Shown here: piece after piece, positions 49,167 through 58,359 of the stretch | Layout of the letters: each line of letters starts with the position of its first letter | How positions within the stretch are numbered: the stretch's first letter is position 1 | Assembly (NCBI RefSeq): GCF_023100685.1 | Contig: NZ_CP090064.1 | Span: 1,116,001-1,180,000, forward strand | Length of the DNA: 64,000 nt | Direction: 5' to 3' | Source: Proteus vulgaris | Lineage (GTDB): Bacteria > Pseudomonadota > Gammaproteobacteria > Enterobacterales > Enterobacteriaceae | Notes under the pieces: model-generated | Databases searched by the model: none | The model's input: only the letters and a program-made list of their open reading frames with translations | What the model was told of the DNA's origin: nothing | Translations under genes and position numbers: made by a program

Positions 49167-51735
49167 AGGCATTGTCTCCTTTCTCTGCTTTCTTAGTATC
49201 AAACCAAGAAATTATGCCTTGCTCTGTTATACGCTGTTGCAGTTTTTGATTGAGTTTAGTGGCTTCAATCATTTGTTTGGCACTAAATTCTGACTGCCAT
49301 AATGATAACGCTTGTGTATCTAAACCAATATCGTTGGCAATATATTGTGCAAGCTCTGCATTTTGCTTGGGATTAAGTTGGCTAAATGCAAAACGCAGAT
49401 CAGGTAAGATCTGAATGAAACGCTCTTCATCCCATTGTTGTAACAGGGTATTTAAGTGATCAACCAATAAAGGTAAGCGGATCACAAGCTCTGGTGCTGT
49501 TCGCATAATCCCGACAAAATAACCAATAGCTTGTTCAGGAGAACTTCCTGTACTAAACGTGGCATTTAATGCGTTTGTCAGCGTGGTTTCATCAATATAT
49601 GAGCCTAAATAGCGCAATGCATCAACAGCACCTTTTAATAAAGGAACTGCATCTAGTTGACCATCAAGGCGATTAAGTTGCTGATAGAAATCGCTTTTGT
49701 AATCATGAGGATTATTGAGTGATGGCATAAATTCAATCAGTTCACGTAAAGAGAGCAAAGCTTGTAAATTGCTTTCTTGTTGTTGTTCATCACCTTGAGC
49801 GAGTTGTTCTAAGCAAAAAAATGCTTGAGGGATAACGTGATGTAGTCGATTTTCCAGTGCTAGCTCATCGGTAATATCAAGGTATTGACGACCTCGCCAT
49901 AAATGGATCAATTTATGTCCACATTGAGTTAATGACTCAAGGCGAAAATCTTGCTGAATATAGCTATCTAATAGTTTAAAGAGTGATGGAATGCGCTGGT
50001 GGAGGCCTATTAATGCTGCTTGTGTTAATAAAGTGACAGCACTTTGACTTGAGCGACCTTGGCCTTGTTCTTCAAGCTGTTTTTCCATAGATAACAACTT
50101 AGTTAAGGCGATAGCTTCAAGTTGTGAGCCTTTCTCTGATAATGAAATCAGCTCTCCTTCCACATTGGGTGTCCAAGCGTATTGCCACTCTTCAAACAAT
50201 AAATCCAATTGATGACCAGAAAGAAAGTCAGGGCCATTGATTCGATGTGCAAAGTGGATTTCTAAGAAAGCCAGTAAATGTAAAAAACGACTTCTTAAGC
50301 GATGTTGAGGGTTGCGGTAAACATCGCATTTAGTGGTTTTTGCTAATGTATCATCAAGTTTAAAACGAAAACCTCTGGCACGTTCATAGGTTTCATTTAC
50401 CAACGGTGGTGTTGCTGTACCTAATGGAATTTTGCCTAATAGATAGCCGGAAAAACAGGTTTTAATTTCTGTCCATAACTCGCTTTGGCTATCATCTAAA
50501 CTGCCTTTAATAAAGGCACTTTGTAAACCATCAAGCAAATCATAGCGACCCATACCAGCATGATCTCTAAGTAAAGCAAGGCGTAAACTTTGCTCGGCAG
50601 CCAGTTTTACGGCTAAATAGCTAGGTGGATTATCAAATTGTTTTTCTCTAATAGATTGAGCCACTGAGCTTAAAAATGCGATCCCCATTTTATTGCGATA
50701 AATTTGTGTTGGCTGTTTAGCAAGAGCATTATTTTCTAATTTATCATGATGTTGTAGCATCAAACTTTGCCAAACTTGTTGATAAAAAGCCGGAGATGGC
50801 ATACCAGAAGCATAGCCATTAAGTGCATCTAATCTGTCAAAACTGTAACGAATAAGCCAAGCTTGTTCTTTTTCGGCCATTCTTTGCATTTTAGTGAATT
50901 GTTTTTGCTCTGTGCTAGAAATGGCGAAAGATTGAGATTGTGAATCAGCTAGACCTTCAATTAATGCAAGGGTATGAAATCCTCCTGTTACAATTAAAAT
51001 CTTGGCATTGGGCTCTTGTTGTTTGATGGTTTTAATATGAGTGAGCATATGTGCTTCACGTTGCGAAGAACCTTCTGATTCAAGTACTTCTGGCTCATAA
51101 TCAAGACGCGCAAGAGCACACCAAATAAAGGTATCATTAAAGAGGGCTTGCCAATCAGCTAAAGCTTCAATGTTGCGTAGCTCAAAAAGATGCTCCCAAA
51201 CATCATCATGATCACGGCAATGACATTTTTTGGCTAATTGTGCAATAAATTGGCTATGGGCTAAATAACGTTCTTTTTGTAAGCTGCGACTTTGTGAATC
51301 ACTATACTCTTCGTTATTAACTTGAGCCGCCCATGGCAAATCGATAAAGCGTGTTTTTGCATTGATGCGTAAACCAACTCGTAATGCCTGCCATTCAGGA
51401 GAATATTCACAAAATGGAAAATAGGCAGAGTGCAGTGATTTTTCTCGCTCTTCTTGGTTACCATCATTATGCAAATATTCTGCTTGCCCCATAATAGCCA
51501 CCGGAGGCAGGGTGTCTTTATCAGTCAGGCTTGGAATAAGAGAATTAAAGGTATCAGGGCCTTCAATTAATATATAGTCAGGCTTTACCGAATTAATTAG
51601 TGATAAAACAGCATAAGAACAAGCGGGGCTGTGATGGCGTACAGGGGCAAAATAGAGATGTTGTTGCTGTAACGACGTCCATTTCAGTCGTGCTTGGTCA
51701 ATTCTTTCTGGCAAAGGTATTGAAGGTAGCGTCAC
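49153..51735 (-). CDS. yehM: DUF5682 family protein, YehM-like
   Basis: An 860-residue protein. The N-terminal region (about 8-270) has FAPVRHHSPACSYAV, YILIEGPDTFNSL and ILIVTGGFHTLALIEGL, a spacing that recalls the TIKI/TraB/EreA hydrolase fold (His pair, Glu, late G-x-x-H); that relation is inference. The remainder is helical. The start is taken as GTG at 51735, with AAAGGG nine bases upstream. A 28-codon extension to a TTG at 51819 would have to be translated through a terminator-like hairpin (51757-51784) and lacks a ribosome site. Function unknown; coupled to yehP by overlap. Confidence 0.82.
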   Translation of the reverse strand: MTLPSIPLPERIDQARLKWTSLQQQHLYFAPVRHHSPACSYAVLSLINSVKPDYILIEGPDTFNSLIPSLTDKDTLPPVAIMGQAEYLHNDGNQEEREKSLHSAYFPFCEYSPEWQALRVGLRINAKTRFIDLPWAAQVNNEEYSDSQSRSLQKERYLAHSQFIAQLAKKCHCRDHDDVWEHLFELRNIEALADWQALFNDTFIWCALARLDYEPEVLESEGSSQREAHMLTHIKTIKQQEPNAKILIVTGGFHTLALIEGLADSQSQSFAISSTEQKQFTKMQRMAEKEQAWLIRYSFDRLDALNGYASGMPSPAFYQQVWQSLMLQHHDKLENNALAKQPTQIYRNKMGIAFLSSVAQSIREKQFDNPPSYLAVKLAAEQSLRLALLRDHAGMGRYDLLDGLQSAFIKGSLDDSQSELWTEIKTCFSGYLLGKIPLGTATPPLVNETYERARGFRFKLDDTLAKTTKCDVYRNPQHRLRSRFLHLLAFLEIHFAHRINGPDFLSGHQLDLLFEEWQYAWTPNVEGELISLSEKGSQLEAIALTKLLSMEKQLEEQGQGRSSQSAVTLLTQAALIGLHQRIPSLFKLLDSYIQQDFRLESLTQCGHKLIHLWRGRQYLDITDELALENRLHHVIPQAFFCLEQLAQGDEQQQESNLQALLSLRELIEFMPSLNNPHDYKSDFYQQLNRLDGQLDAVPLLKGAVDALRYLGSYIDETTLTNALNATFSTGSSPEQAIGYFVGIMRTAPELVIRLPLLVDHLNTLLQQWDEERFIQILPDLRFAFSQLNPKQNAELAQYIANDIGLDTQALSLWQSEFSAKQMIEATKLNQKLQQRITEQGIISWFDTKKAEKGDNAYESA

Positions 51736-51756
51736 CGTGTCGATCCCTTTTCTGGG

Positions 51757-51784
51757 TGAAAAGGCAGAGTCAGTAAACTCTGCC
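51757..51784 (-). terminator. Intercistronic attenuator between yehL and yehM
   Basis: On the minus strand GGCAGAGT-N6-ACTCTGCC is followed by TTTT. Located between the yehL stop and the chosen yehM start, it would lower expression of yehM-P-Q relative to yehI-L. Confidence 0.65.
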
Positions 51785-51833
51785 TTTAATTGATAAATAA
51801 CGTATTTATTGTGTAGCAATTAATCTCAGCGTG

Positions 51834-52943
51834 TTATTGCCAAAACTCTTTTGATGCATCAAAGAACGCTTTCCACTCTTTACTGTTTCTTGCGCGTTCT
51901 CTAGCTACATTGTCCATGTAATAACGAATACGTTTAATATCATCAGCATTATCTTTTAATACAACACCGATTAATTGGCGTGCAATCGCACCAGCATTCA
52001 TTACGCCATCACCTAAATAATGTGCTTCTAAGGCACAAGCATAAGCAATGTTCACCGCTTCTGCGGTAGACATAACTGCATCAGGGGTTTTGATATTACC
52101 GCCATCTTGTGTATTACCTGAACGTAATTCTTGGAATGTGGTTACCAGTAATTCCACTACATCAACAGGTACCGTCACTTCATTAGCTAAAGAGCCTAAT
52201 TCATTTTCTAGCTGTGATTGAATTAAGCTGATTTCAAATGCCGGATCACGAATGGGTTTTACCGTTTCGAAATTAAAACGACGTTTTAATGCGGCAGACA
52301 TTTCGTGGACACCACGATCACGTAAGTTTGCTGTACCGATAAGGTTAAACCCAGGTTTTGCACTAATACGCGCACCATCACCCATTTCGGGGATCATTAA
52401 CTGTTTTTCTGACATCAAAGAAACCAGTACATCCTGAATTTCAGGGGGACAACGGGTTATCTCTTCAAAACGAACAATTTTACCTTGTAACATACCTTGA
52501 TAAAGCGGCGATCCCACTAAAGCGCGCTCTGTTGGGCCTTCTGCTAATAACAACGCATAGTTCCATGAGTACTTGATGTGATCTTCTGTAGTGCCCGCAG
52601 TGCCTTGAATAGTTAATCCTGAATCACCGCTGATGGCGGCAGCAAAAAGCTCTGAGAGCATTGATTTTGCTGTACCTGGCTCACCAACTAGCATTAAACC
52701 TTGCTTGCCTAATAATGTGACAATTGCGCGATCAACCAAGGCATCGTCGCCGAAAAACTTAGGTGTGATACCTAATGCATCATCACCTAAAATAAATTGG
52801 CGTACAGCACGAGGAGAGCGAAGCCATCCTTGTGGTTTAGGATTATTTACATCTGCTTTTGTTAAACACTCTAACTCTTGAGCAAATCGAACCTCAGCAC
52901 TTTCCCTGATTGCTTGTTGTTCTGCGGGTGCTTTTTTAGCCAT
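51834..52943 (-). CDS. yehL: MoxR-type AAA+ ATPase, YehL-like
   Basis: A 369-residue AAA+ ATPase. Walker A is GEPGTAKS (87-94); the Walker B position reads IVRFEEITRCPPEIQD (156-171), with Glu-Glu where MoxR proteins usually have Asp-Glu; sensor 1 is GTAN (203-206) and the arginine region ALKRRFNFE (219-227). The P-E-I-Q-D-V-L segment is a MoxR hallmark. MoxR ATPases remodel or activate protein complexes with a vWA partner, here YehP. Start preceded by TAGGAAAGAAT. It follows yehI by 25 bp. Confidence 0.92.
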   Translation of the reverse strand: MAKKAPAEQQAIRESAEVRFAQELECLTKADVNNPKPQGWLRSPRAVRQFILGDDALGITPKFFGDDALVDRAIVTLLGKQGLMLVGEPGTAKSMLSELFAAAISGDSGLTIQGTAGTTEDHIKYSWNYALLLAEGPTERALVGSPLYQGMLQGKIVRFEEITRCPPEIQDVLVSLMSEKQLMIPEMGDGARISAKPGFNLIGTANLRDRGVHEMSAALKRRFNFETVKPIRDPAFEISLIQSQLENELGSLANEVTVPVDVVELLVTTFQELRSGNTQDGGNIKTPDAVMSTAEAVNIAYACALEAHYLGDGVMNAGAIARQLIGVVLKDNADDIKRIRYYMDNVARERARNSKEWKAFFDASKEFWQ

Positions 52944-52968
52944 ATTCTTTCCTAGTTATCCCTAATTA

Positions 52969-55900
52969 TTACCAAGGTGTTTTCTTTTCCCATTCAGGAT
53001 CGAATCCTGCACAAGCTTCAGCGATTTTTAGATAATCAGCATAGCTTTCAGCTAATAAAATTGGCGGAACTTCTTTTAGCTCAACATTATTGCGATCCCA
53101 GTAATCTTGCTGATTTTTCTCAAAACTTAAATCGAATAAGACGGCAGGAATGTTTTCCTCTGGCACATAGCTACCACTGAAACCGATGTTGACGTAGTAG
53201 TTTAAACTAGAGAAGAATTTGTAATAGTGGGAGAACGAGCCTCCATCTTCTGCTGGGCCACGCTGATAACCCATTTTGGTTAAAATACCGCGTAAAGTGA
53301 AGGTGTCAGTGATCCAGCCTTTTCGGTCTTCAACTTCTGTTTGCGTTAGATCTAACTCTGGGATTTTATGTTCCATTTGTGAGAATAAAAACTTCACTTT
53401 GTAATCTTTAAAATGCGCGATCCATGCTTTACGTTCATCTTCATTAACTAATGCCGCGTGGGCTAATTGAATAAATGAATCGTTTTGTAAAGTGATTTCG
53501 TCATCTTCAAGGTTAAGTAATGCGCCATCATCAGAAGGGCGGAACGTATTGATCACTTCGCCATCTTTAACTTCCTGCCAAACTAATTGTTCGATTAATT
53601 TATGCATAATTGGGTGAGCTAAAATATATTCTTGCCAATCTGCACTTAACCATTGACGTTGAGCACACATAGCTTCATATAAACGCACACTTTGTAATTC
53701 AATAACTTGTTTAAGTTCTTTTTTACTTGAAGTGAAAAGTTTTTTCGCTTCTTTAATCAGCTCTGCATCATCATTTTTGCGCGCAGCAGGTAACGCTTTA
53801 ACTTCTTTGCCTTCTGGATTAAACAGAGCAAGTTTTTGTTTTGCATCCATTTTTGCAGTGAAAATACGTTCACCATATTCCAGCACTAATGTTCCAGTAT
53901 CATCAAAACCTGCGGTTGGAATAGTTCTATCGGCTAATTCATCTGCACTCCAGCCATTACGCTCTGCGATTTGCGTAACTAAATTACGGGCTTTCTCCTG
54001 AACAGATGCAGTGCGATAGCGACGAGATAGCGAAAGAAGAAGCTGGATGATAATAGGATCATTGCTTGAAGCAACAGCATCGATCATCGCTTCAATCTGA
54101 GCACGACGCTGATAATGATCGCGCATGTAGTTGCGTAGTACAGATACCGCAACATGACCTTCAATACCACAGATAAGCGCAAGCATACCTTTATCACTGA
54201 TTGCTGAGCCTAAATAACGACGTAATACCTCGTTTTTAATCTCTTCAACCACTTGTTCTAATGTGAAGTTTTCATATTTAGCATAATATTCAGGATAACG
54301 TTTAGCCCAGTTTTGATAATTACTTAAACGTCCCGGCGCTTCACGTTGCGCTTCTACCATGGCTTCTTCCAGTGATGGCCCTTTAATATCCTGAGCAACG
54401 AAGGTATGTAGAATAAAGCTAGAAAGTTTATGTTGGCTATCTGTAGAAAGCAGGCCGATATAACGTTGTAATAGCGCGTTGCCTCCTGGCATTTTTAATT
54501 TTACTGCCAGAATAATCCACCAACGAATAATCGCAGGATCAACCGCTTTCTTGTTTTCCCATGTTAATGCAGGGATTGCCTCAAAATTAAACCAAGCAAG
54601 ACTTGCTGGTGCTTTGGCTTTAAGGCCTTTTTCAGCTTCTGCTAATAACGTTTTTGGCGATAAGTAGCTCGAAATGTCTTCACCTAATTGCTCTAATGCA
54701 GTGAGTAAAGAGGCTCGTACTACTTCGCGTTTCTCTTTTTTCAATAAGGTATTAAGCGCAGGTAAGGAATCCGGATTATTTAAGCGAGCTAGCCATTCAA
54801 TGGCTGTAACACGGATCTCTTGTTTACTAGAGGTTAATCCTTCTTGTGCACTTAAATGAATATTAGGCAGTGTTTCTAATAACTTTTGTGCAGAAACGCG
54901 GTGTGTTTTGTTTTCACCTAATGCCAATTCCATGATGCGCGGAATAAATTGTGCAGGAATTGTTGGGAAACGACCTAATACTTCAATACCTTGTGATGTT
55001 TCAAATTGACGATAGCGATGTTCGCTTTGGTTTGGCATTAAGTTTAGAGCTTCAGCAATATAATCAGTATGCTGAGAGAAGAATGGCCAAACTTGTTCTG
55101 GTTTACGAAAACGGCGTAAACCATCTTGATAAGATTCTAAGCATAGTGCCGCTGTGACACGGGCTGCGCGTTTGAAGCTACATCTTTCTAATACATTTTC
55201 AACTTGTCGTAATTCAATATCACTAAATAAACGCTCAGGAATATCACCATTAAAGTAGTGAGAGGAGAAGTGATCGGCATGTTGGCGGTTGTTAGTTATC
55301 ACCCGCACAGCATGGAAGAATGTGTATTCTGGCAAATTAGGAATACGATTTTTGTGTTTAATAATTTGGATTTCATTCGACTGAATAGTGCCTTGCCCAC
55401 TATTGAGTTTATCAACTAATGCACGACATTGTTTTTCATCAATCTTAGATAAATCTTTATAATGACGTTGTGCCCAATTATAAGAGTGCTTCGATGTTTT
55501 ATTTTCTTCAATTTCGCATTCAGCATTTTCTTTCGCTTTAGCTAACATCTCATTGAAGTTATTGACCATAATATCACGGGCACTATCAGGTAATGGCGTA
55601 TCTTCTAATGGTGTAAAATCAGGCGCTTCGATGGCATCAACGGTGTTTGCGTTATCAACAACGCTAAAACGTTGTAGGGCACTTTCAATGCTTTTGATGA
55701 CTGCTTTTGAGGTTTCATGTTTTAACGCTTCTTCAAGCACATCACGGTTTTCACCTTGGCGAGCAAATAAATCAGCCGCTTGTGTACGTTGTTTTGGTGT
55801 ACCATTCATTAAAACATGAGTTAAATTTTCTTTTACAATTTCAGCCGGTAAGGTATTCAAAATAGGTTCTGCGGCTTTTTTTACTGTTTTTAAACTGCTG

Positions 55901-56697
55901 GTGGCAAGTAAAACAATAATATCTGCAAAAGTATCGCGTAATATCGTATTTTTATTTAGATAGTTAATTAGCTCAACTAAACCATTTGCTGACAGTTTTT
56001 CGATTAATTCTGTTCTAATAAATTCTTGATGTGAAAGTAGATAATCTTTTAAATCATGAAGTTCATAAATACGTTTAAGATTAGAAGCATAATATTCAGA
56101 GATATCTTTTCTATCGAATACTGCAAATAATGCATTTTCGCCTGGAATATTGGCCTCTGCTTCGACCATATTAGCGATAAATTCCATACTCCAATGTTTA
56201 CGATGCTCTAAATTAAGATTACGTGCATTATCATAAGTGGTGTAAAACGCATCAACTAACAGGTAAATAACCCAAGTTGGCACTTCAGTTGTTGTCACTT
56301 TGATATTGATATCTTGGCATGCAGCTGCAATGACTTTTGCATAACGAGCGGCTTGTTCTAAGGAAAAGCTTTCGCCAACTTTAGAGTAGAGCTTATGGCG
56401 GGCATTAAGACCTTGGGTGATAACTTTACTATATTTTCCTGTATCAACATTACTGGCATACCACCATTCTAATGTTCCTGCACGATGAAAATAAACGGCT
56501 GCTTTTGCTGCATCCAATTTATTTAATTCAAAAAGAATTTCAGGGTTTTTGCCTGTAAGTACATAATCTAATGCACGTTTAGGTAACCCTTCATCAAATA
56601 TAGCAAGCAGTACAAGAGATTCTTGGAGATATTTCTCAGTAATATCGACGTCTTTTTTCCCAAAAATAGGGAAAATGTCTAAGATTTTTTTTATCAC
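52969..56697 (-). CDS. yehI: Large DUF4132 protein, YehI-like
   Basis: A 1242-residue cytosolic protein related to E. coli YehI (1210) and MolR-type proteins. The middle (about 270-340 and 590-700) looks like HEAT/ARM helical repeats (LSAQEGLTSSKQEIRVTAIE, LPALNTLLKKEKREVVRASL); the C-terminal part (about 900-1242) carries the DUF4132 region, including YGERIFTAKMDAKQKLALFN and PEENIPAVLFDLSF. No signal peptide or membrane segment. The start is GTG with AAGGAA six bases upstream. It leads the operon. A scaffold or substrate-recognition role is possible but not shown; the old link to molybdate metabolism is weak. Confidence 0.88.
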   Translation of the reverse strand: MIKKILDIFPIFGKKDVDITEKYLQESLVLLAIFDEGLPKRALDYVLTGKNPEILFELNKLDAAKAAVYFHRAGTLEWWYASNVDTGKYSKVITQGLNARHKLYSKVGESFSLEQAARYAKVIAAACQDINIKVTTTEVPTWVIYLLVDAFYTTYDNARNLNLEHRKHWSMEFIANMVEAEANIPGENALFAVFDRKDISEYYASNLKRIYELHDLKDYLLSHQEFIRTELIEKLSANGLVELINYLNKNTILRDTFADIIVLLATSSLKTVKKAAEPILNTLPAEIVKENLTHVLMNGTPKQRTQAADLFARQGENRDVLEEALKHETSKAVIKSIESALQRFSVVDNANTVDAIEAPDFTPLEDTPLPDSARDIMVNNFNEMLAKAKENAECEIEENKTSKHSYNWAQRHYKDLSKIDEKQCRALVDKLNSGQGTIQSNEIQIIKHKNRIPNLPEYTFFHAVRVITNNRQHADHFSSHYFNGDIPERLFSDIELRQVENVLERCSFKRAARVTAALCLESYQDGLRRFRKPEQVWPFFSQHTDYIAEALNLMPNQSEHRYRQFETSQGIEVLGRFPTIPAQFIPRIMELALGENKTHRVSAQKLLETLPNIHLSAQEGLTSSKQEIRVTAIEWLARLNNPDSLPALNTLLKKEKREVVRASLLTALEQLGEDISSYLSPKTLLAEAEKGLKAKAPASLAWFNFEAIPALTWENKKAVDPAIIRWWIILAVKLKMPGGNALLQRYIGLLSTDSQHKLSSFILHTFVAQDIKGPSLEEAMVEAQREAPGRLSNYQNWAKRYPEYYAKYENFTLEQVVEEIKNEVLRRYLGSAISDKGMLALICGIEGHVAVSVLRNYMRDHYQRRAQIEAMIDAVASSNDPIIIQLLLSLSRRYRTASVQEKARNLVTQIAERNGWSADELADRTIPTAGFDDTGTLVLEYGERIFTAKMDAKQKLALFNPEGKEVKALPAARKNDDAELIKEAKKLFTSSKKELKQVIELQSVRLYEAMCAQRQWLSADWQEYILAHPIMHKLIEQLVWQEVKDGEVINTFRPSDDGALLNLEDDEITLQNDSFIQLAHAALVNEDERKAWIAHFKDYKVKFLFSQMEHKIPELDLTQTEVEDRKGWITDTFTLRGILTKMGYQRGPAEDGGSFSHYYKFFSSLNYYVNIGFSGSYVPEENIPAVLFDLSFEKNQQDYWDRNNVELKEVPPILLAESYADYLKIAEACAGFDPEWEKKTPW

Positions 56698-57042
56698 GCC
56701 AGTTCCTTAAGCTATGTATGGATAAACAGTTTTTTTTACCATGAAATAGCGAAACGAACAATTTGATTATCACTACTAGAAACGATGGCAAGATATATCA
56801 TTTGTTAAATTTATAGATATAAACGCTAAAAAAGCTACCCTAGCTTTATTAATATTCAATTCTGCAATATATAAAACGCTATATCAGGAAAAAGTGCTGA
56901 AAATGAAGAAGTGATAATAAAGGCATTTTTTGTGGTATTTGAAAAATTTAAGAATTGTCTGTTTAACAAAATAAGCATTAACCCTTAGTTAAATTGATTG
57001 AGAATTAACAGCAAAAAACGAAACTTAATATTGCTAGAAATA
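56698..57042. other. Upstream region of the yehI operon
   Basis: AT-rich DNA that must hold the yehI promoter on the minus strand. TTGCCA and TAATCA with 16 bp between are a weak candidate near 56775-56805. No gene seen. Confidence 0.45.
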
Positions 57043-57070
57043 ATCCCGTACTTTTCATTTAGTACGGGAT
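57043..57070 (-). terminator. Terminator after the MFS gene
   Basis: ATCCCGTACT and AGTACGGGAT, a perfect 10-bp stem with an 8-base loop, about 58 bp past the stop. On the minus strand it is followed by TATTTCT, a modest T tract. Confidence 0.7.
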
Positions 57071-57127
57071 AAGAGAATCATCAATGAATAGCGTCTACCA
57101 AGGTAATATTAGTCAGTTTATTCCTTT

Positions 57128-58258
57128 TTATTTTGTCGTTTGACGAGAAAAAGAGAGTAGCAATGAACTTAGACTACAGATTAGTAAGGTGATTGCTAAG
57201 CTTTGTCCCCATCCTGCAAGTACAAGCCCACCACCAATTAATAGATAGTAGAACAAGCCTAATAATGCCCCCGCAGTACCTAAGCGATCTTTATACTGTA
57301 CTAATGCTGTGGCTAAGATATTTGGAATAGCAATGCCATAAGCAATAACACTCGTCATCATCGGAATAATAAAGCTAATGTGGTCACGTAAAAAATAAAC
57401 ACCCACAGCACTGACTAATGCAATAAAACTCGCGAGTAAAACTAGTCTTCCACATGACCAATGATGATTTAATAATGCTTTATTAATATAAGAGCCAATA
57501 CCGACACCTATTGCTAACACAATGCCACTATATCCAAAAGTGCTTGCGCTATAACCTTGTTTATCAAACATAAAAGGTGCTAACTGATAATAAGCAAAGA
57601 GGCTGATATTAAAAAAAGCAATTAATAATACTGTTTTAGCAATTTGCTTATCTTTAAGCATTTTTATTGCAGTTTCCCCTAACGGCGCTGTTTTTACTGT
57701 TTCAGGACGGCTTTCAGGTAAAGAAAAAGTGCTCCATAACAGTAAAATCACAGCAAGAAAGGCTAGGCCACTAAATACACCTTGGTAGCCTGCATAACTC
57801 ACTAATAATGAACCACTTAACATACCTATTGCTGGACTTAAGGCGATAGCCGCTCCCATAACTGAGAATACTTTTGCTAACTCATCACCATTATAGACAT
57901 CACGCATAATGGTTTGTGTGCCGACCGAGCCTACCGCAGCACCAAAAGCGGAAAGCATGCGCAATCCAAGTAATACTGAAAAATCTTGTGTCATGAAAAC
58001 ACCAAGACAAGCAATAGCATAAATAAACAACCCAGCTAACATTGTCGGACGACGACCAATGACATCACATAACCGACCCCATATAATGACCCCCAATGCA
58101 AATGCAAAGAAATAGAGCGAAAGTGTTTGTCCAGCCTCGTTTGCACTGACATAAAAGCCGTTTGCAATATCAGTAAGTGCTGGGCTATAAATGGTTTCTG
58201 CAATTTGTGGAAACATCATTAACGCAATTGCTAACCATAAAGAGAGTTTTTTGTTCAT
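57128..58258 (-). CDS. MFS drug-efflux transporter, Bcr/CflA type
   Basis: A 376-residue inner-membrane exporter with about 12 hydrophobic segments. Motif A of DHA1 antiporters is WGRLCDVIGRRPTMLAG (about 60-76) and motif C is seen as AAIALSPAIGMLSGSLL (about 136-152). The N-terminus YSPALTDIANGF matches Bcr/CflA proteins. Substrate cannot be read from the sequence. It is divergent from an AraC-type regulator 101 bp away, which probably controls it. Confidence 0.88.
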   Translation of the reverse strand: MNKKLSLWLAIALMMFPQIAETIYSPALTDIANGFYVSANEAGQTLSLYFFAFALGVIIWGRLCDVIGRRPTMLAGLFIYAIACLGVFMTQDFSVLLGLRMLSAFGAAVGSVGTQTIMRDVYNGDELAKVFSVMGAAIALSPAIGMLSGSLLVSYAGYQGVFSGLAFLAVILLLWSTFSLPESRPETVKTAPLGETAIKMLKDKQIAKTVLLIAFFNISLFAYYQLAPFMFDKQGYSASTFGYSGIVLAIGVGIGSYINKALLNHHWSCGRLVLLASFIALVSAVGVYFLRDHISFIIPMMTSVIAYGIAIPNILATALVQYKDRLGTAGALLGLFYYLLIGGGLVLAGWGQSLAITLLICSLSSLLLSFSRQTTK

Positions 58259-58359
58259 CTTTTTATCCTACATCCTTAAATCTTGATGAACAGAATACAG
58301 AGATAATGAATGTCTTGTTATAAATATAAAGACATATTATTTTTTAAATAGGACAAGTG

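Noticed and set aside
51736..51819. N-terminal extension of the DUF5682 protein from a TTG at 51819
   Set aside because: It would be translated through a terminator-like hairpin, lacks a ribosome site and is not needed for the family domain.
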